Source of the DNA: Epithemia pelagica
Taxonomy: Eukaryota > Bacillariophyta > Bacillariophyceae > Surirellales > Surirellaceae
DNA: 64,000 nucleotides
Direction: 5' to 3'
NCBI GenBank assembly: GCA_946965045.2
Contig: OX337236.1
Location: 3,224,001 to 3,288,000 of the forward strand
Shown piece by piece: positions 9,657 to 20,094 of this stretch. The number at the start of each line of letters is the position of its first letter. The stretch's first letter is position 1. The notes under the pieces are model-generated. The model saw only the letters and a program-made list of their open reading frames with translations, did no database searches and was not told the origin of the DNA. Made by a program: the position numbers and the translations under genes.

Positions 9657-10856
9657 TCATTTATTGGTCCTTGCTTGTTTACGATTGAAAGTCGAGGAAG
9701 TGCAGGATGTTGCACTCACATGTCGGATATCCATTCCTTTCCGAAACTGATACCATCCGTCGTTGGGCAGCTGCTCACAGAGTCGACAAAAACACCATGA
9801 ATGCTTGCCCATTAGTGGCATTGTCGCACAGGCAGGATTGTAACGTCCAGCAATCAAGGCAATTTGATTGGCAACAGTCACCATATTGCAGCCTTCAACG
9901 TTAGTTTCGATGGATGGGAGATTCCACCTGTGGTTGCTGTGTGTATCCAAGACTTCCACGGTTCGACTGCCTCCTCCCGCCACCACCAGACAAGATCCCA
10001 CGGCAACTGCTGCACAAGAATATCGTAGGTGGGAAAGTACCAAATCAGAATGAGTGATCCAACTGGATGAGAAGGACATGATGATTGTAGAAGCAGTCTC
10101 CTTCTTTGTCTCATCCTTGGCACAAGGCTTTGCAACGTCCAAATACTCCACCGATTCAAGAAACGGATAGTCATTATTGTTATGACCTCCGACGACAAAG
10201 ATGCGGTGACCAACGACCAAACTGGTACACCCAAATCGTGGAACGTTGAGGCATGATCCCGCAGTGACACTGTGGTTGCTGGTATCAATAATATCCACCG
10301 AAGAAAAGCTTTGCCCTCGATCCCTTCCCCCCACTACGACAAGGTATCTATTGTTCACCGCAACAGCACCACATCCATATCGTCCCGTCGATAACCGACA
10401 GTTCAATGTCTTCCAATGGATCTCGTGTGTGATGCTTGATGTCGAGGACGATCGCAGCAAATCATTGGCATCAATTTGTTTGATACAATCCAAAGTTGAA
10501 CCATGACTGTACCCTCCCATAACGTAGACGCTGCCATTGCACACAACAGCGGCATGTTCACGACGGCTCTTGTTCATGGGTGGCCCTTCTCGCCACTGCC
10601 TATTGGACTCTGATAAATTCAATACAAGAACGGACTTGGTGTTACCCTGGTCTTGTTGAAATCCGCCCATCACCACGACTGTTTGTCCGTTGTTGTTGTT
10701 ATTGTCGTCTTCATCGGGGTGATCAAGTACGACCGTAGCATGTTGTTCACGCCATCCACCCTCAAGAGGAGGCCAATCGTTGTCATTCCATTCTTCTCTC
10801 TCGTCCAAAAGGACAAGGCCCGACTGCCCTGCTTGTTCTTGCAGTGTCATGCTCAT
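9657..10856 (-). CDS. Kelch-repeat beta-propeller protein, copy 3
   Basis: An intact 399 aa frame starts at an ATG at 10856. The six blades are marked by VVVMGGF, VYVMGGY, YLVVVGGR, IFVVGGH, CLVVAGGG and IALIAGR; the last has lost one of the two glycines. Architecture and N-terminus match copy 1 throughout. What differs is the upstream DNA: only about 30 bp of shared leader precede the ATG, and from 10923 outward the DNA is a truncated heliorhodopsin gene on the same strand. That gene's frame runs into this one, overlapping the start codon in another frame. The promoter of this copy is therefore probably not the ancestral kelch promoter. Confidence 0.85.
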   Translation of the reverse strand: MSMTLQEQAGQSGLVLLDEREEWNDNDWPPLEGGWREQHATVVLDHPDEDDNNNNNGQTVVVMGGFQQDQGNTKSVLVLNLSESNRQWREGPPMNKSRREHAAVVCNGSVYVMGGYSHGSTLDCIKQIDANDLLRSSSTSSITHEIHWKTLNCRLSTGRYGCGAVAVNNRYLVVVGGRDRGQSFSSVDIIDTSNHSVTAGSCLNVPRFGCTSLVVGHRIFVVGGHNNNDYPFLESVEYLDVAKPCAKDETKKETASTIIMSFSSSWITHSDLVLSHLRYSCAAVAVGSCLVVAGGGSRTVEVLDTHSNHRWNLPSIETNVEGCNMVTVANQIALIAGRYNPACATMPLMGKHSWCFCRLCEQLPNDGWYQFRKGMDIRHVSATSCTSSTFNRKQARTNK

Positions 10857-11493
10857 GACCCCAAACGTTGACTGCGGAATTTATGAGTCTCGCGAGATCG
10901 AGAGGGCGTTTTTGCGGCTGATGGGTAATGCCCACTTGTTGGGCAATAATCACCTTGATGAGGGGCGCCGAGAACGTGTATTCAATCCAACGAAAGGGAT
11001 TTTGATGACGTTCAATGTAGTACATGTAGGTGTCACGAAAGGCAATACACGACAAATGCTCCAAGCCCGACAAGAGAGCGACCAAGGGGATCAACCACAA
11101 GATGGAAAAGTCCGACACTTGTTTGGCTTCAGGAATCCGGTCGGCATTCTCATCTCCCAAGGAAGGATTGGGGTAATGGACATACCAATACCAGGTGGTC
11201 GAATCGTCTTCTCGCATAGCAATAAAAAAGAGAATGAGGGCTTGCGTAATTTGGAAAAAGGCCGCTGCTCCACTCCAATTGGACAAGTCCTCGGGAACCG
11301 TATTGAGATTGAAAATCTCCGTGGCAATTTGCCGTTCGGCTTCTCGTAGTTTCTCTTCGGTAGTCTTGATGACGACAATGTTTTCGTCCTGGTAATCATC
11401 TTGGGGGTCGTTCGCTTGCTGTTGTTCTGCCGCCGACTGGGCCCACTTGGATTTGGGAGGATTTCGCGGTATGGCTTGTTCTTGGGACATCAT
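10783..11493 (-). pseudogene. Truncated heliorhodopsin copy running into kelch copy 3
   Basis: An ATG at 11493 opens 190 codons similar to the complete heliorhodopsin at 12617-13609, covering the soluble N-terminus and the first three or so membrane helices, including RWIEY with the counterion Glu. Similarity stops at 10923 (after QQVGIT). The next 46 codons are kelch 5' leader and kelch DNA read in the wrong frame, and the frame ends at 10783. The later helices and the retinal-binding Lys are missing, so it cannot form a pigment. It may survive only as transcribed leader for kelch copy 3. Bases 10924-11150 read as identical to the complete copy, while the flanking coding part differs clearly. 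Confidence 0.85.
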
Positions 11494-12616
11494 GGTGAAA
11501 GTAGCAGGAGTCTTCAGGATCCAATTCTACTCTTGAACAAAACTTGTCGTCGTCGTCGTGTTTTGCGTAGCTTGCCGCAAAAAATGAGCACAACCACCAG
11601 TCACCGGTATCTAGAGAGGGTAGAGGTGAGAAGTTTGCGGGTCATTCTGGTGCGTCGATCTTTCATCGGCAAAAGTTCCCGACCAAACTCCATGACATTT
11701 CTGGTGAGGTACGGCCTATGAAGTCTTCGAAGAGAGACATGAGACAGTCATTCGTCTGATTCAAGATGACATGATAATGGCTCGAATGGCCTGCTTAACT
11801 GGATAGTAAATTGGTGCACTGACGTTGCCCTCCAACGAATGCTTCTTCCTTTCGGTGCGCCAGGTGTCGTTTCTAGTATTTAGTTGGGTGTGTGCTTTCC
11901 ATTATGCCCTTTGCGGTTCTGAGAATATTCTGGTCGCGGAAGAACGATAGCGGGTGGTCGTGAGGTGACAGTATGTCCGTTTATGACTCTCTACAATTTC
12001 ATTTGATAGATCGAAAATGTCACTAGTAGGGACGAAGCCCGACTTTCACTGGGAAATTGATTGGGACTTCAAAGTGGGACCTCCGAGCTGCGAGATCGAG
12101 CTGCGAATTCCGACACGAAGAGTACGGAGTACGAACATGCTACTAATGTTGTATTAAGAGGATGAGCAAGGAGGAGAGAAGAAGTTGACCTGCCCCCATA
12201 TATTACGAGTATTCTATAGTCTCAATAGACACAATAGACACCTTTCTATTTTTTTCTCATCAGGAATGATGCACTACTGGATCGTTCGCATTCGTACACC
12301 GTGCCCATCCAGTGGCAAACCATGAATTCGACGTCTCTGTCTCGATTTTTTATCACTGCAGTCGCTGTAAAGGCTCGAAATCTTTGGTCGTTATTTCGAG
12401 AACGACGACGACGACTCGGCATTGACGCCGTTTCTTGCAAATGACAATGGTGCGATCTTTCGTTACCGAGAGATGTCGACAGGTCAAGGTAGGTAGTTTG
12501 TTCATGTTGGAATCCTTCCGAAACGTATAATGAATCTAGATTGTGCGTACTTTGAAATTCTCTTTAAACTCTTCACTATGTACATGCATGAATTTGACCC
12601 AAAACGAACACACACC
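11494..12616. other. Spacer between the two heliorhodopsin copies
   Basis: This should contain the promoter of the truncated copy (near 11500) and the 3' end of the complete gene (near 12600). No supported gene; short open frames at 12246-12440 and elsewhere show no recognisable content. Confidence 0.5.
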
Positions 12617-13609
12617 TCAAATGGCATTGACCACGGTCAGCCAGGTCAAGATTGTCTTGGCGGTAAAACTCAAAGCGATAAAGGCCTTTTCCCCATTCAC
12701 ATAGTCTTCAAAGATGCCAATCTTGCTCCACTGCAAATAAAATGTAATGGCAAACGACGTGTCCATCAAGAACTGCAAAATGACCAAGGCCCAGACGGAG
12801 GAACCCTCTCCGCCACGACTGTTGTAGACGGCAAAGTAGTTGAAAATCAGGGCCCAATTCGTCAAATGGCCAATCCAGCCCGTGAAGAAGGGCCTCCAAT
12901 TCTGGGCACGATTCTCCGATCGTGCCTTGGCATTGCAAGCCTCATGAGTCGCGGCGCATTGAATGGAAATGGCCATGATGACAAACATGGCAATCAACAA
13001 ATGAACGTCGGTAATGCCCACTTGTTGGGCAATAATCACCTTGATGAGGGGCGCCGAGAACGTGTATTCAATCCAACGAAAGGGATTTTGATGACGTTCA
13101 ATGTAGTACATGTAGGTGTCACGAAAGGCAATACACGACAAATGCTCCAAGCCCGACAAGAGAGCGACCAAGGGGATCAACCACAAGATGGAAAAGTCCG
13201 ACACTTGTTTGGCTTCAGGAATCCGGTCGGCATTCTCCTCTCCCAACGACGGATTGGGATAATTGACAAACCAGAACCATTCATTCGTGTCGTCCCGTGT
13301 GGCAATAAAGAACAAAACGAGGGCTTGCGTGATTTGAAAAAAGGACGCGGCTCCACTCCAGGTGGACAAATCTTCGGGGACCGTATTGAGATTAAAGACT
13401 TCAGTCGCAATCATGCGTTCGGCTTCGCGCAACTTTTCTTGCGTCGTCTTGATGACCACCACATTGCGATTGTTGGCGTCGCGTTCAAAGGTTCCACCCG
13501 TTGCCATGGCCGAGGTCGACGGTGCGGCTCCGCCACGCGAGGTGGACCATTTGGACTTGGGGGGCGATCGGGGCATGGCTTGTTCTTCCATGATGGCTTG
13601 TGAGTCCAT
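12617..13609 (-). CDS. HeR: Heliorhodopsin (seven-helix retinal photoreceptor)
   Basis: An ATG at 13609 gives 330 aa without introns. After a soluble N-terminus of about 85 residues come seven hydrophobic segments, at roughly 86-104, 138-162, 178-198, 201-221, 241-262, 271-292 and 307-326. Family signatures: IPLVALLSGLEHL in helix 2, with H156 at the place of the conserved His; NPFRWIEY opening helix 3, with E181 as Schiff-base counterion; and ALSFTAKTILTWL in helix 7, with K318 as retinal lysine and S314 four residues before it. The helix 1 His of well-studied members appears to be Gln here (Q92), from a by-eye alignment. Heliorhodopsins are light-sensing membrane proteins with slow photocycles, inverted relative to type 1 rhodopsins; most do not pump ions. 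The long N-terminus is unusual for a family of about 250 aa. Confidence 0.85.
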   Translation of the reverse strand: MDSQAIMEEQAMPRSPPKSKWSTSRGGAAPSTSAMATGGTFERDANNRNVVVIKTTQEKLREAERMIATEVFNLNTVPEDLSTWSGAASFFQITQALVLFFIATRDDTNEWFWFVNYPNPSLGEENADRIPEAKQVSDFSILWLIPLVALLSGLEHLSCIAFRDTYMYYIERHQNPFRWIEYTFSAPLIKVIIAQQVGITDVHLLIAMFVIMAISIQCAATHEACNAKARSENRAQNWRPFFTGWIGHLTNWALIFNYFAVYNSRGGEGSSVWALVILQFLMDTSFAITFYLQWSKIGIFEDYVNGEKAFIALSFTAKTILTWLTVVNAI

Positions 13610-16600
13610 CTTGTGTTGGTTTCGTTCTGACTATCTCTTGTTTGGCTTTGTGGTGGCGTGCGTGTGGTGGCTTGTCGACCAGGTTGTTTGGTTCTCCCAG
13701 CCCTTGTCGAAAAAGTGACCTGGCGTGAGAAAGAGGACAAACTTCGTCCTACCAATTCCATGTTGGGCGTGTTTGACACAACATTTTTTCGGAATCTGGT
13801 AAGGAACACTGACTGTACATTTACTCAAAATTGGCATACCCTCCGACTAGATGTCCGCTTCTTAGCTCGTCTGTTCGGGCAAGACAAACCCAATCTCACA
13901 GACAAAAAATGAATGGAAATTTCACATCCATCGGTGGAAAGGCTGGCGTGATGTGACAGCTGGAAGATGGCAGGCGTTCTGCTCAACAAGACTCAAAATA
14001 ATGTTCTCAGTGAGATCACGGGTCACAAAATCGATGCAGGCAACAAAACGAGGCAATGACCAAACCAACATCAAAAACGGCATGCTTCGTCCCTGGCCAT
14101 CTCATCTCATCTTTGTCACTGCACATCCATCATGGTAAGTTCTGGAATGGCTAATAATTGCATTGGAATGGACAATGTTTAGTTGTAGGCTCTCACTACG
14201 TTGCCAGTTGCCATAGTGTGTCATTTGTTTGTGCCATGTAACATCCATTTTGGTCGATGCCATGTGGGGCTGCTGGCATCATTTGTAGGATTCTTATAGG
14301 ACAAAATAGAGCTATAGACCTCAATTAGGAGTAGGTAGGATAAGTGGAGGAAGCCATCCATTTTTCCTCTGCTGTCGCTCAGTTTGGGTCTTTAGTGGAT
14401 TGTGATGTCGACCTGCTCCTGTTGTTCTTTTTTTGTTACCATGAGCATGACTTGTCTTTCCCAGCAGTGCAGGGGACTCTACACTCTATATGCTCCATAA
14501 CGCAACTAGAAAGAGACGTATTCTAAAATAGGACTGTATGTGGTTGCAAAGAGACAAGCCTACGGCAACGGCACGGTGTTGTGGAGGAGGGTCCACTTTT
14601 AAACGGACACAAACACTAGAAACAACCACACTTCTCCTAGAAAAAACAAAGAAAGGATGGGGTAGAGCAAAACACTATCTATGGTCTATATGTCAAATGT
14701 CCATGGTGTGCAGATGATAGAGAATGCATTGTGATGGTGCATGTCCATTATCCATGTCAAAAGGTGCGTAGTGAAAATAATGTGGGTCGCAACTTGGGAC
14801 GACAATCAAGAATGGGGAAGACCAACGGTCAAAGTGCGCACGCCTGCTCACAAAATTTCAAAACGGTGATCCAGAAGGCCGGCGTGATCATTTTCATTTT
14901 GACCCGAAATTTTCTTCAAAAACGCAAAAAAACCAAAATTAAAATTGTTGGTCGCGGAGAGCGGCTGGGGGGCTAAGAAGCGGACACCTAGTCGGATTCT
15001 CCAAAATTTCCGAGGAATTTCCTCCTTTCAGTCTAGTATGGAAAGTACAAATGATAGTTTGGACGGTTCTGTGAGGTAAAAAGGCAAAAGGCTCATGACT
15101 CATGACTCGCAATGACATCATCCCCCGAAATGGTTTATAGAACTTGTACAATTCCCCATATCCCCCAAACTTTCTTGATTATGACTCCTGACGTGGTCGG
15201 CTAAGAAGTCATGGAAGATGAACTTGGTCGGTCTTCTCACATGACCGGTATTTTGAATGCGCCCTACAATTACGAGTATCATGGAAAAGCAAAGACTGGA
15301 CAGAAGAACGAGGCCAAAACATTTCTGCGAAAAAATATCAATGGTAGAGATACGACTAAGAAGGGCTTCTACGTCACGTCACGGGCCACCGAGCTGACGA
15401 GAATCCGTCAATAGATGACGGCAACATTTTCCCGTCAGGTTCCCCCGTCAATTTACTTAGGCATATCGCAAAAAAAATGGAAGTACGATAGAATTAAGAT
15501 GCATTGACTACGTTACGTTCTAAAATGTGGAATGAAGAATGGTCTCTGCTCTCTGTTTCTCTGGCGCATCTTTGTCGTTTCCGGGTTGTTGAGACGTAGT
15601 TCCAGCTGCAGACTGCCGTGAAGCACGGTCAGTCCATTTTACAGAAGGGTCCCGCCATATCTCTCGTCTTGTTCTACTTGGCTGCCTTCAGACTCTGGTT
15701 ACTATGATCATGAATGATCATTAATGGTTGGTTGCCATCTTGGTGCATTTCATGCGATTTCTGAACTCGACACGATCCAAAAAAGATTTCGTCATGGCGT
15801 GATGGCCTGACGTGACGTCGTCATATTTACGTCAGATGACGAGCGTCACTCGTTCCGTCGTCACTAGTCACAGTAGCATTCTTGATTCTTGATGAGTACG
15901 AACTACGAATGTACTCCTACTCCTACGGGTACAAAGATTGTCCTAACCAGTTATTTCTGGAACGACATAGCCCATTTTTTCTTAGGGATTTTTACCTTTT
16001 CTCTCGCACACTCGCATACTCGTTTCTCACGTCCTGCGGGTTCGAGTAGTAGCGATCAAACTATATCGCGACAGCACTCGCATACAGTATCGGCTTAGCT
16101 CATAATAGTTAAACAATGAGAGTACACTCGTAGAGGTGGTTTGTGGCTCGCAGAAAGGAATCCCACAAGTCAAATCAATTTCCGGTCCTTTGCATGCAGA
16201 GCAGACCATTGTTTGAGTCAGAGGGAAAATAGCGTGGATAGTCGCCTGGTCGATCTTTGATGATTGCAAGGTAGACACACCAACAATAAGTCCCGTGGCA
16301 CGAAACGATTGCTTCCAGCTCCTTCAGGAGAGGTAATTGTGTTTCTCTTTATCTCTCATGTTTGTATCCAGGGTTGACTGATGGGAGTATCGTAAATCCC
16401 AAAATCTAGAGAGATGTCGATGGGGAACATGCGAAAAGACTTGAGCTATCTATGGTATTGGAGCGGTGCGACTCCATCCAGCAGTAATTCATATGCGATT
16501 GACAAGTCCAAATGGAACAGCGATCTGCGGTTGTGGACACGCACGCCTTTTCGCCACAGTTACGCAGATGAACCAAGGCAAGGAAAGAGATATCTTCCAC

Positions 16601-17271
16601 ATCCAAAAACTCTTACCCGAAGACAAGGAGGAATAATCATAATTGTCCAAATCGCAATTCGCATCCTTACAAACGAGCGACCTGTTTCGGTTTGCATCCT
16701 ATACTGAGTCACACACCATTGGCCCTTCTCAAACATTCCAGAATGACGCATCCAGAATCCAGACCGAAACCAACAAGTACGTTCCAAAACTACCTAGGTA
16801 CATGCTCGATCTTCTGCACAATGGGATGAATGACGTACAACAGTTGTTGTTCTGTAGTAGAGAGAAGAAAGCAGATGCGGCATCTTTCACAAGCAAGTAT
16901 CACCGATAGCCCGGCACTAACCCAAAAGTCAACACTCTTGGTTGGCGTTACGACAAGGTTCCACTCTTACATGGCTCTGTAGTTCCAGTGTCTCTGCTGT
17001 TCTCCACTTGCTCCCACAATCCTCTTTTCGCAACAAGAAGCAGTATCCTTTGCTGGTCTACTACTTTTTGTTCCAACAAGATCGAAAGATTGGATCAACA
17101 ACAAGATGGAAAGATTACATTCACGACTATTACTAGCGATAAAATTACAACTTGAGCCCCTGGTGAAAACACGATGCCAATCCAATCTTGGCGGTTGTCG
17201 CCCTGCCATCAGTCGTCTTCTTCGACGGTCTTTGCATCAAACTAGTCTTCTTCTTCTTCCACCAGTTCTTG
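13610..17271. other. Gene-poor stretch between heliorhodopsin and the class C receptor
   Basis: No frame here is convincing on either strand: all are under 110 codons, with biased or shadow-like composition. The first 200 bp should hold the heliorhodopsin promoter and the last few hundred the receptor's 3' end. A Cys-rich minus-strand stretch at 16210-16780 could be a decayed gene, but I cannot support it. Confidence 0.5.
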
Positions 17272-20094
17272 TTACTGACATGTATCGTTCGAAGAGGGTG
17301 CATTCTCCAGCCGAGGTGATGTTACTATTCTTGAGCACCCCTCCTCTTTGGTCGTTTCTTCGTGAGACGTGTCGGTCTGAGAAGATTCGTTTGTCACGGT
17401 TGTGATTGTGGTATCTTGCAGAATCCTACCTGCCTCTGACTCAGCGCCAAAGGGACCTTGCGGTTCTTCTTCTGGCCCTCCTTGCTCCTCTTCCTTGTGG
17501 TATTCCGAGTCGGCTGAAAACACAATTTCGGCCGAACCCATCGAGCAGTGGTAATTGGCATTTTCGTCTTCTTCTTCAATGGTTGATGTGGTGGATGGCA
17601 CCACATCATGTTGTAAATCTTGACAGCTCACAACCATGTCGGATGGATCCACCGTGCTGACACTGGATGGATGAGGCGATTGTGTTTCTTCTTGAGTCGA
17701 GGAATTCCATTCTTTCGTGGAAGTTGTCGTAGTGTCCATTCCTATATTGTCAGTGATGGTGGTCGTTTGGGAAACATCCCGGACCGAGGAGGAGATCCGA
17801 GACGATTCTTTAATGGGCAAGAGCTCTGCGGATGCTCCCGCCGAGGCAACCGCGGCACCACTGGCAATCAATGCCTCATTGCCCGTCAGGGTGTTGTTGC
17901 TGTTGGACGGCGTTGGCGATAGGGTACTACTGCCACCACCATGTTTCAATCTTCGAAATTCCATCGAGGTTGATCCCGAGTCATAGGTTTCTACGGTGGT
18001 GGCCACATGCGAACTTGCTTCGCTACTGTTGTTCATTCGGACATTGTCCGACGAAACGGGGTCAGAGGAAGGAGCATTGCGGACTCGCGCTTGGAAATCT
18101 CGTACCGATTCGGAAATTTCTCGAATGCGGCTTTCAAACAAGCGCTTTTGTTGCTCCCGACTGAGACCGGCATAGTCGCGTTGCAACCAAATCTTGGGGA
18201 CAAAAATGAGAATGAGCAACCCTTCGCACACGAGGAAAATGACCATGGTCAAAATCAAGTAATAGGCTGAGGGTTGTCCCTTGGCCACCACCACCACGGG
18301 GATACCGGTCAAAAAGGCTTGAAACAGTCCACCCACGGCCAGTCCGACATATTTGGCTTCGGAAAACTCGGATTTGAGATTGCGAGCCTTGATGGCTTGC
18401 CATGAGGCGATGACGAGGACAAAAAAGTTGATGAGGGCCAATGGAACGAGGTAGGCCAAGACATTTTCGGATCGACAGGACCCGTAGGTGGAAATGACGC
18501 GATTCCAATAATCGGTTCCTTCGTGTTCTTCTCGTTGATACTTGAGTGGATCAATAATGGTCCAACAAATCAAGACTGCAAAGTTGCAGGAGAGCAAGAC
18601 CAAAAAGGGGGGCAAGACATCGTATTCGCTGACTCGAATCCGAGTCATTTGATTTTGCAAATGAAACAATTTGTTGACTCTCCACAATTTGCTAAAGAGC
18701 GCCGAAAAGGTAATGGTAAAGCCGGTAAAGGCAAACCAGGGCACACTCATGCAAATCACCACGCTCTTGGCATGGCTCATATCTTCACTGCCACCTCCAT
18801 CGTCAAAGGTAAGAGGAATCAAACTCCCACTCATAATCAAGACACCAATCGCCACCATGACCAAAAAGAAGGGTTGCGCCGCCGATACAACAATGGAGGT
18901 TCGATTGCGATAGGTCCAAAACAGACATCCTGCAATCGAAAGAAGGACGATACCGAAACAAACATAACCGACCCATTCCAAAGAGCCAATCAAATTTTCA
19001 TCAACTTCCAATTCCGGCAATTCCAACGGAATGAGGTTGTAGGCCACAATATTGGTGGCAATGTATTCTTCCGCCACACTGGAAACGTCTCCTCCGGCTT
19101 GTGCCGTGGTGACCAAATCGTACAAGACGTGCGCCGATCGGAGACCCATTTCGTAGGGCATTTGACCGACCAAACCATCGACATAGCGACTATTGAGATA
19201 GGCCAATTGAAAATCGGCTCCATCCGTTCCAATATAAATAATGCCCTTGTGTCTATTTCGATCGACAAAATTGGTACAATTCTCGTGTCGCATGGGCGTT
19301 TGTTTCATAAAAATCATGGCCGTGGGATTGAGTGCAGCGGCCCGTTCCATGACGGGCATGTAATTGTGACCGGGTGGATTTTTGAAGGGATGCGAATCGG
19401 TTTCATTGTTAACTCGATAATAGGCCCATAAATGATCGTGCGTCGGACCTTCCATTTCGTACCAATGCGCGCGATCGTCGCGGTGATTGTACCGGGTAAT
19501 TTCTTCGACAAAGCCTCGATTGCGAGGATCCTTAAAGCCCACAAAGGTATAATTGCCTCCCTCTGGTCGCAATTGGCGCAACAATTTGGCCATGGTCCGG
19601 CCCATAAAGGCGTTGTCCGTTCCGACATAGGACATGCGACTCGAATTGGCCACATCTCCGTCCAGTAAGGTGATAAAGACCCCTCGTTGTTTGGCTTCAT
19701 CAAACAATTTGCGCATTTCGTCGTGTTCGGAGCACGGTTTCAACGCAATTCCGGAAACGCCCATATCCATCCATTTCTCGACTTGTTCACGACGATATTC
19801 GAAACATTTTCTCGGTGGTCCATCGTCACCGTCCGGTTGTTGCGATGCATAACAGGTAATGCCCAGAAGTTTGCATTGATGAAACCAGCCCTCATAAACG
19901 GGTTCGAAAAAGAGAGACCCTCCATTGTACAAGGCCAACGAAAAGGCTTGCGTCGTGTGCCGGCTGGTTTGCCATGCCAGTAACAGACTGATGATCCACA
20001 TCATCCGACAAAGACTACCAATGGTGCTTGAAGAGCAAGCAGTCGTCCTTGTCATGGGAGACCGGTGTCGTCGTCGAAACAAGTGGGTCGCCAT
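17272..20094 (-). CDS. Class C (GABA-B-like) G-protein-coupled receptor with sugar-binding-type ectodomain
   Basis: The first ATG is at 20094, giving 940 aa; the frame is open 21 codons further upstream without an ATG. Residues about 32-51 are a hydrophobic signal (MMWIISLLLAWQ). Residues 52-350 resemble a periplasmic sugar-binding protein of the Peripla_BP_4 type (GVSGIALKPCS, ITLLDGDVANSSR, MSYVGTDNAFMGR, IIYIGTDGADFQLAYL). Seven membrane helices follow, at roughly 372-393, 401-424, 444-468, 494-514, 544-565, 583-604 and 610-634. SKLWRVNKLF after helix 3 and FVPKIW after helix 7 are GABA-B-type signatures. The tail of about 300 residues is Ser/Thr/Glu-rich with a short coiled coil (SREQQKRLFESRIREISES). 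It should bind a small ligand outside the cell and signal inward; the ligand is unknown. It lies on the same strand as the heliorhodopsins. Confidence 0.88.
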   Translation of the reverse strand: MATHLFRRRHRSPMTRTTACSSSTIGSLCRMMWIISLLLAWQTSRHTTQAFSLALYNGGSLFFEPVYEGWFHQCKLLGITCYASQQPDGDDGPPRKCFEYRREQVEKWMDMGVSGIALKPCSEHDEMRKLFDEAKQRGVFITLLDGDVANSSRMSYVGTDNAFMGRTMAKLLRQLRPEGGNYTFVGFKDPRNRGFVEEITRYNHRDDRAHWYEMEGPTHDHLWAYYRVNNETDSHPFKNPPGHNYMPVMERAAALNPTAMIFMKQTPMRHENCTNFVDRNRHKGIIYIGTDGADFQLAYLNSRYVDGLVGQMPYEMGLRSAHVLYDLVTTAQAGGDVSSVAEEYIATNIVAYNLIPLELPELEVDENLIGSLEWVGYVCFGIVLLSIAGCLFWTYRNRTSIVVSAAQPFFLVMVAIGVLIMSGSLIPLTFDDGGGSEDMSHAKSVVICMSVPWFAFTGFTITFSALFSKLWRVNKLFHLQNQMTRIRVSEYDVLPPFLVLLSCNFAVLICWTIIDPLKYQREEHEGTDYWNRVISTYGSCRSENVLAYLVPLALINFFVLVIASWQAIKARNLKSEFSEAKYVGLAVGGLFQAFLTGIPVVVVAKGQPSAYYLILTMVIFLVCEGLLILIFVPKIWLQRDYAGLSREQQKRLFESRIREISESVRDFQARVRNAPSSDPVSSDNVRMNNSSEASSHVATTVETYDSGSTSMEFRRLKHGGGSSTLSPTPSNSNNTLTGNEALIASGAAVASAGASAELLPIKESSRISSSVRDVSQTTTITDNIGMDTTTTSTKEWNSSTQEETQSPHPSSVSTVDPSDMVVSCQDLQHDVVPSTTSTIEEEDENANYHCSMGSAEIVFSADSEYHKEEEQGGPEEEPQGPFGAESEAGRILQDTTITTVTNESSQTDTSHEETTKEEGCSRIVTSPRLENAPSSNDTCQ

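Noticed and set aside
16027-16909. Possible Cys-rich gene on the minus strand
   Set aside because: Several short frames, no continuous reading, no recognisable domain.
18523-19431. 302-codon plus-strand frame within the receptor gene
   Set aside because: Antisense shadow of the receptor's membrane domain.
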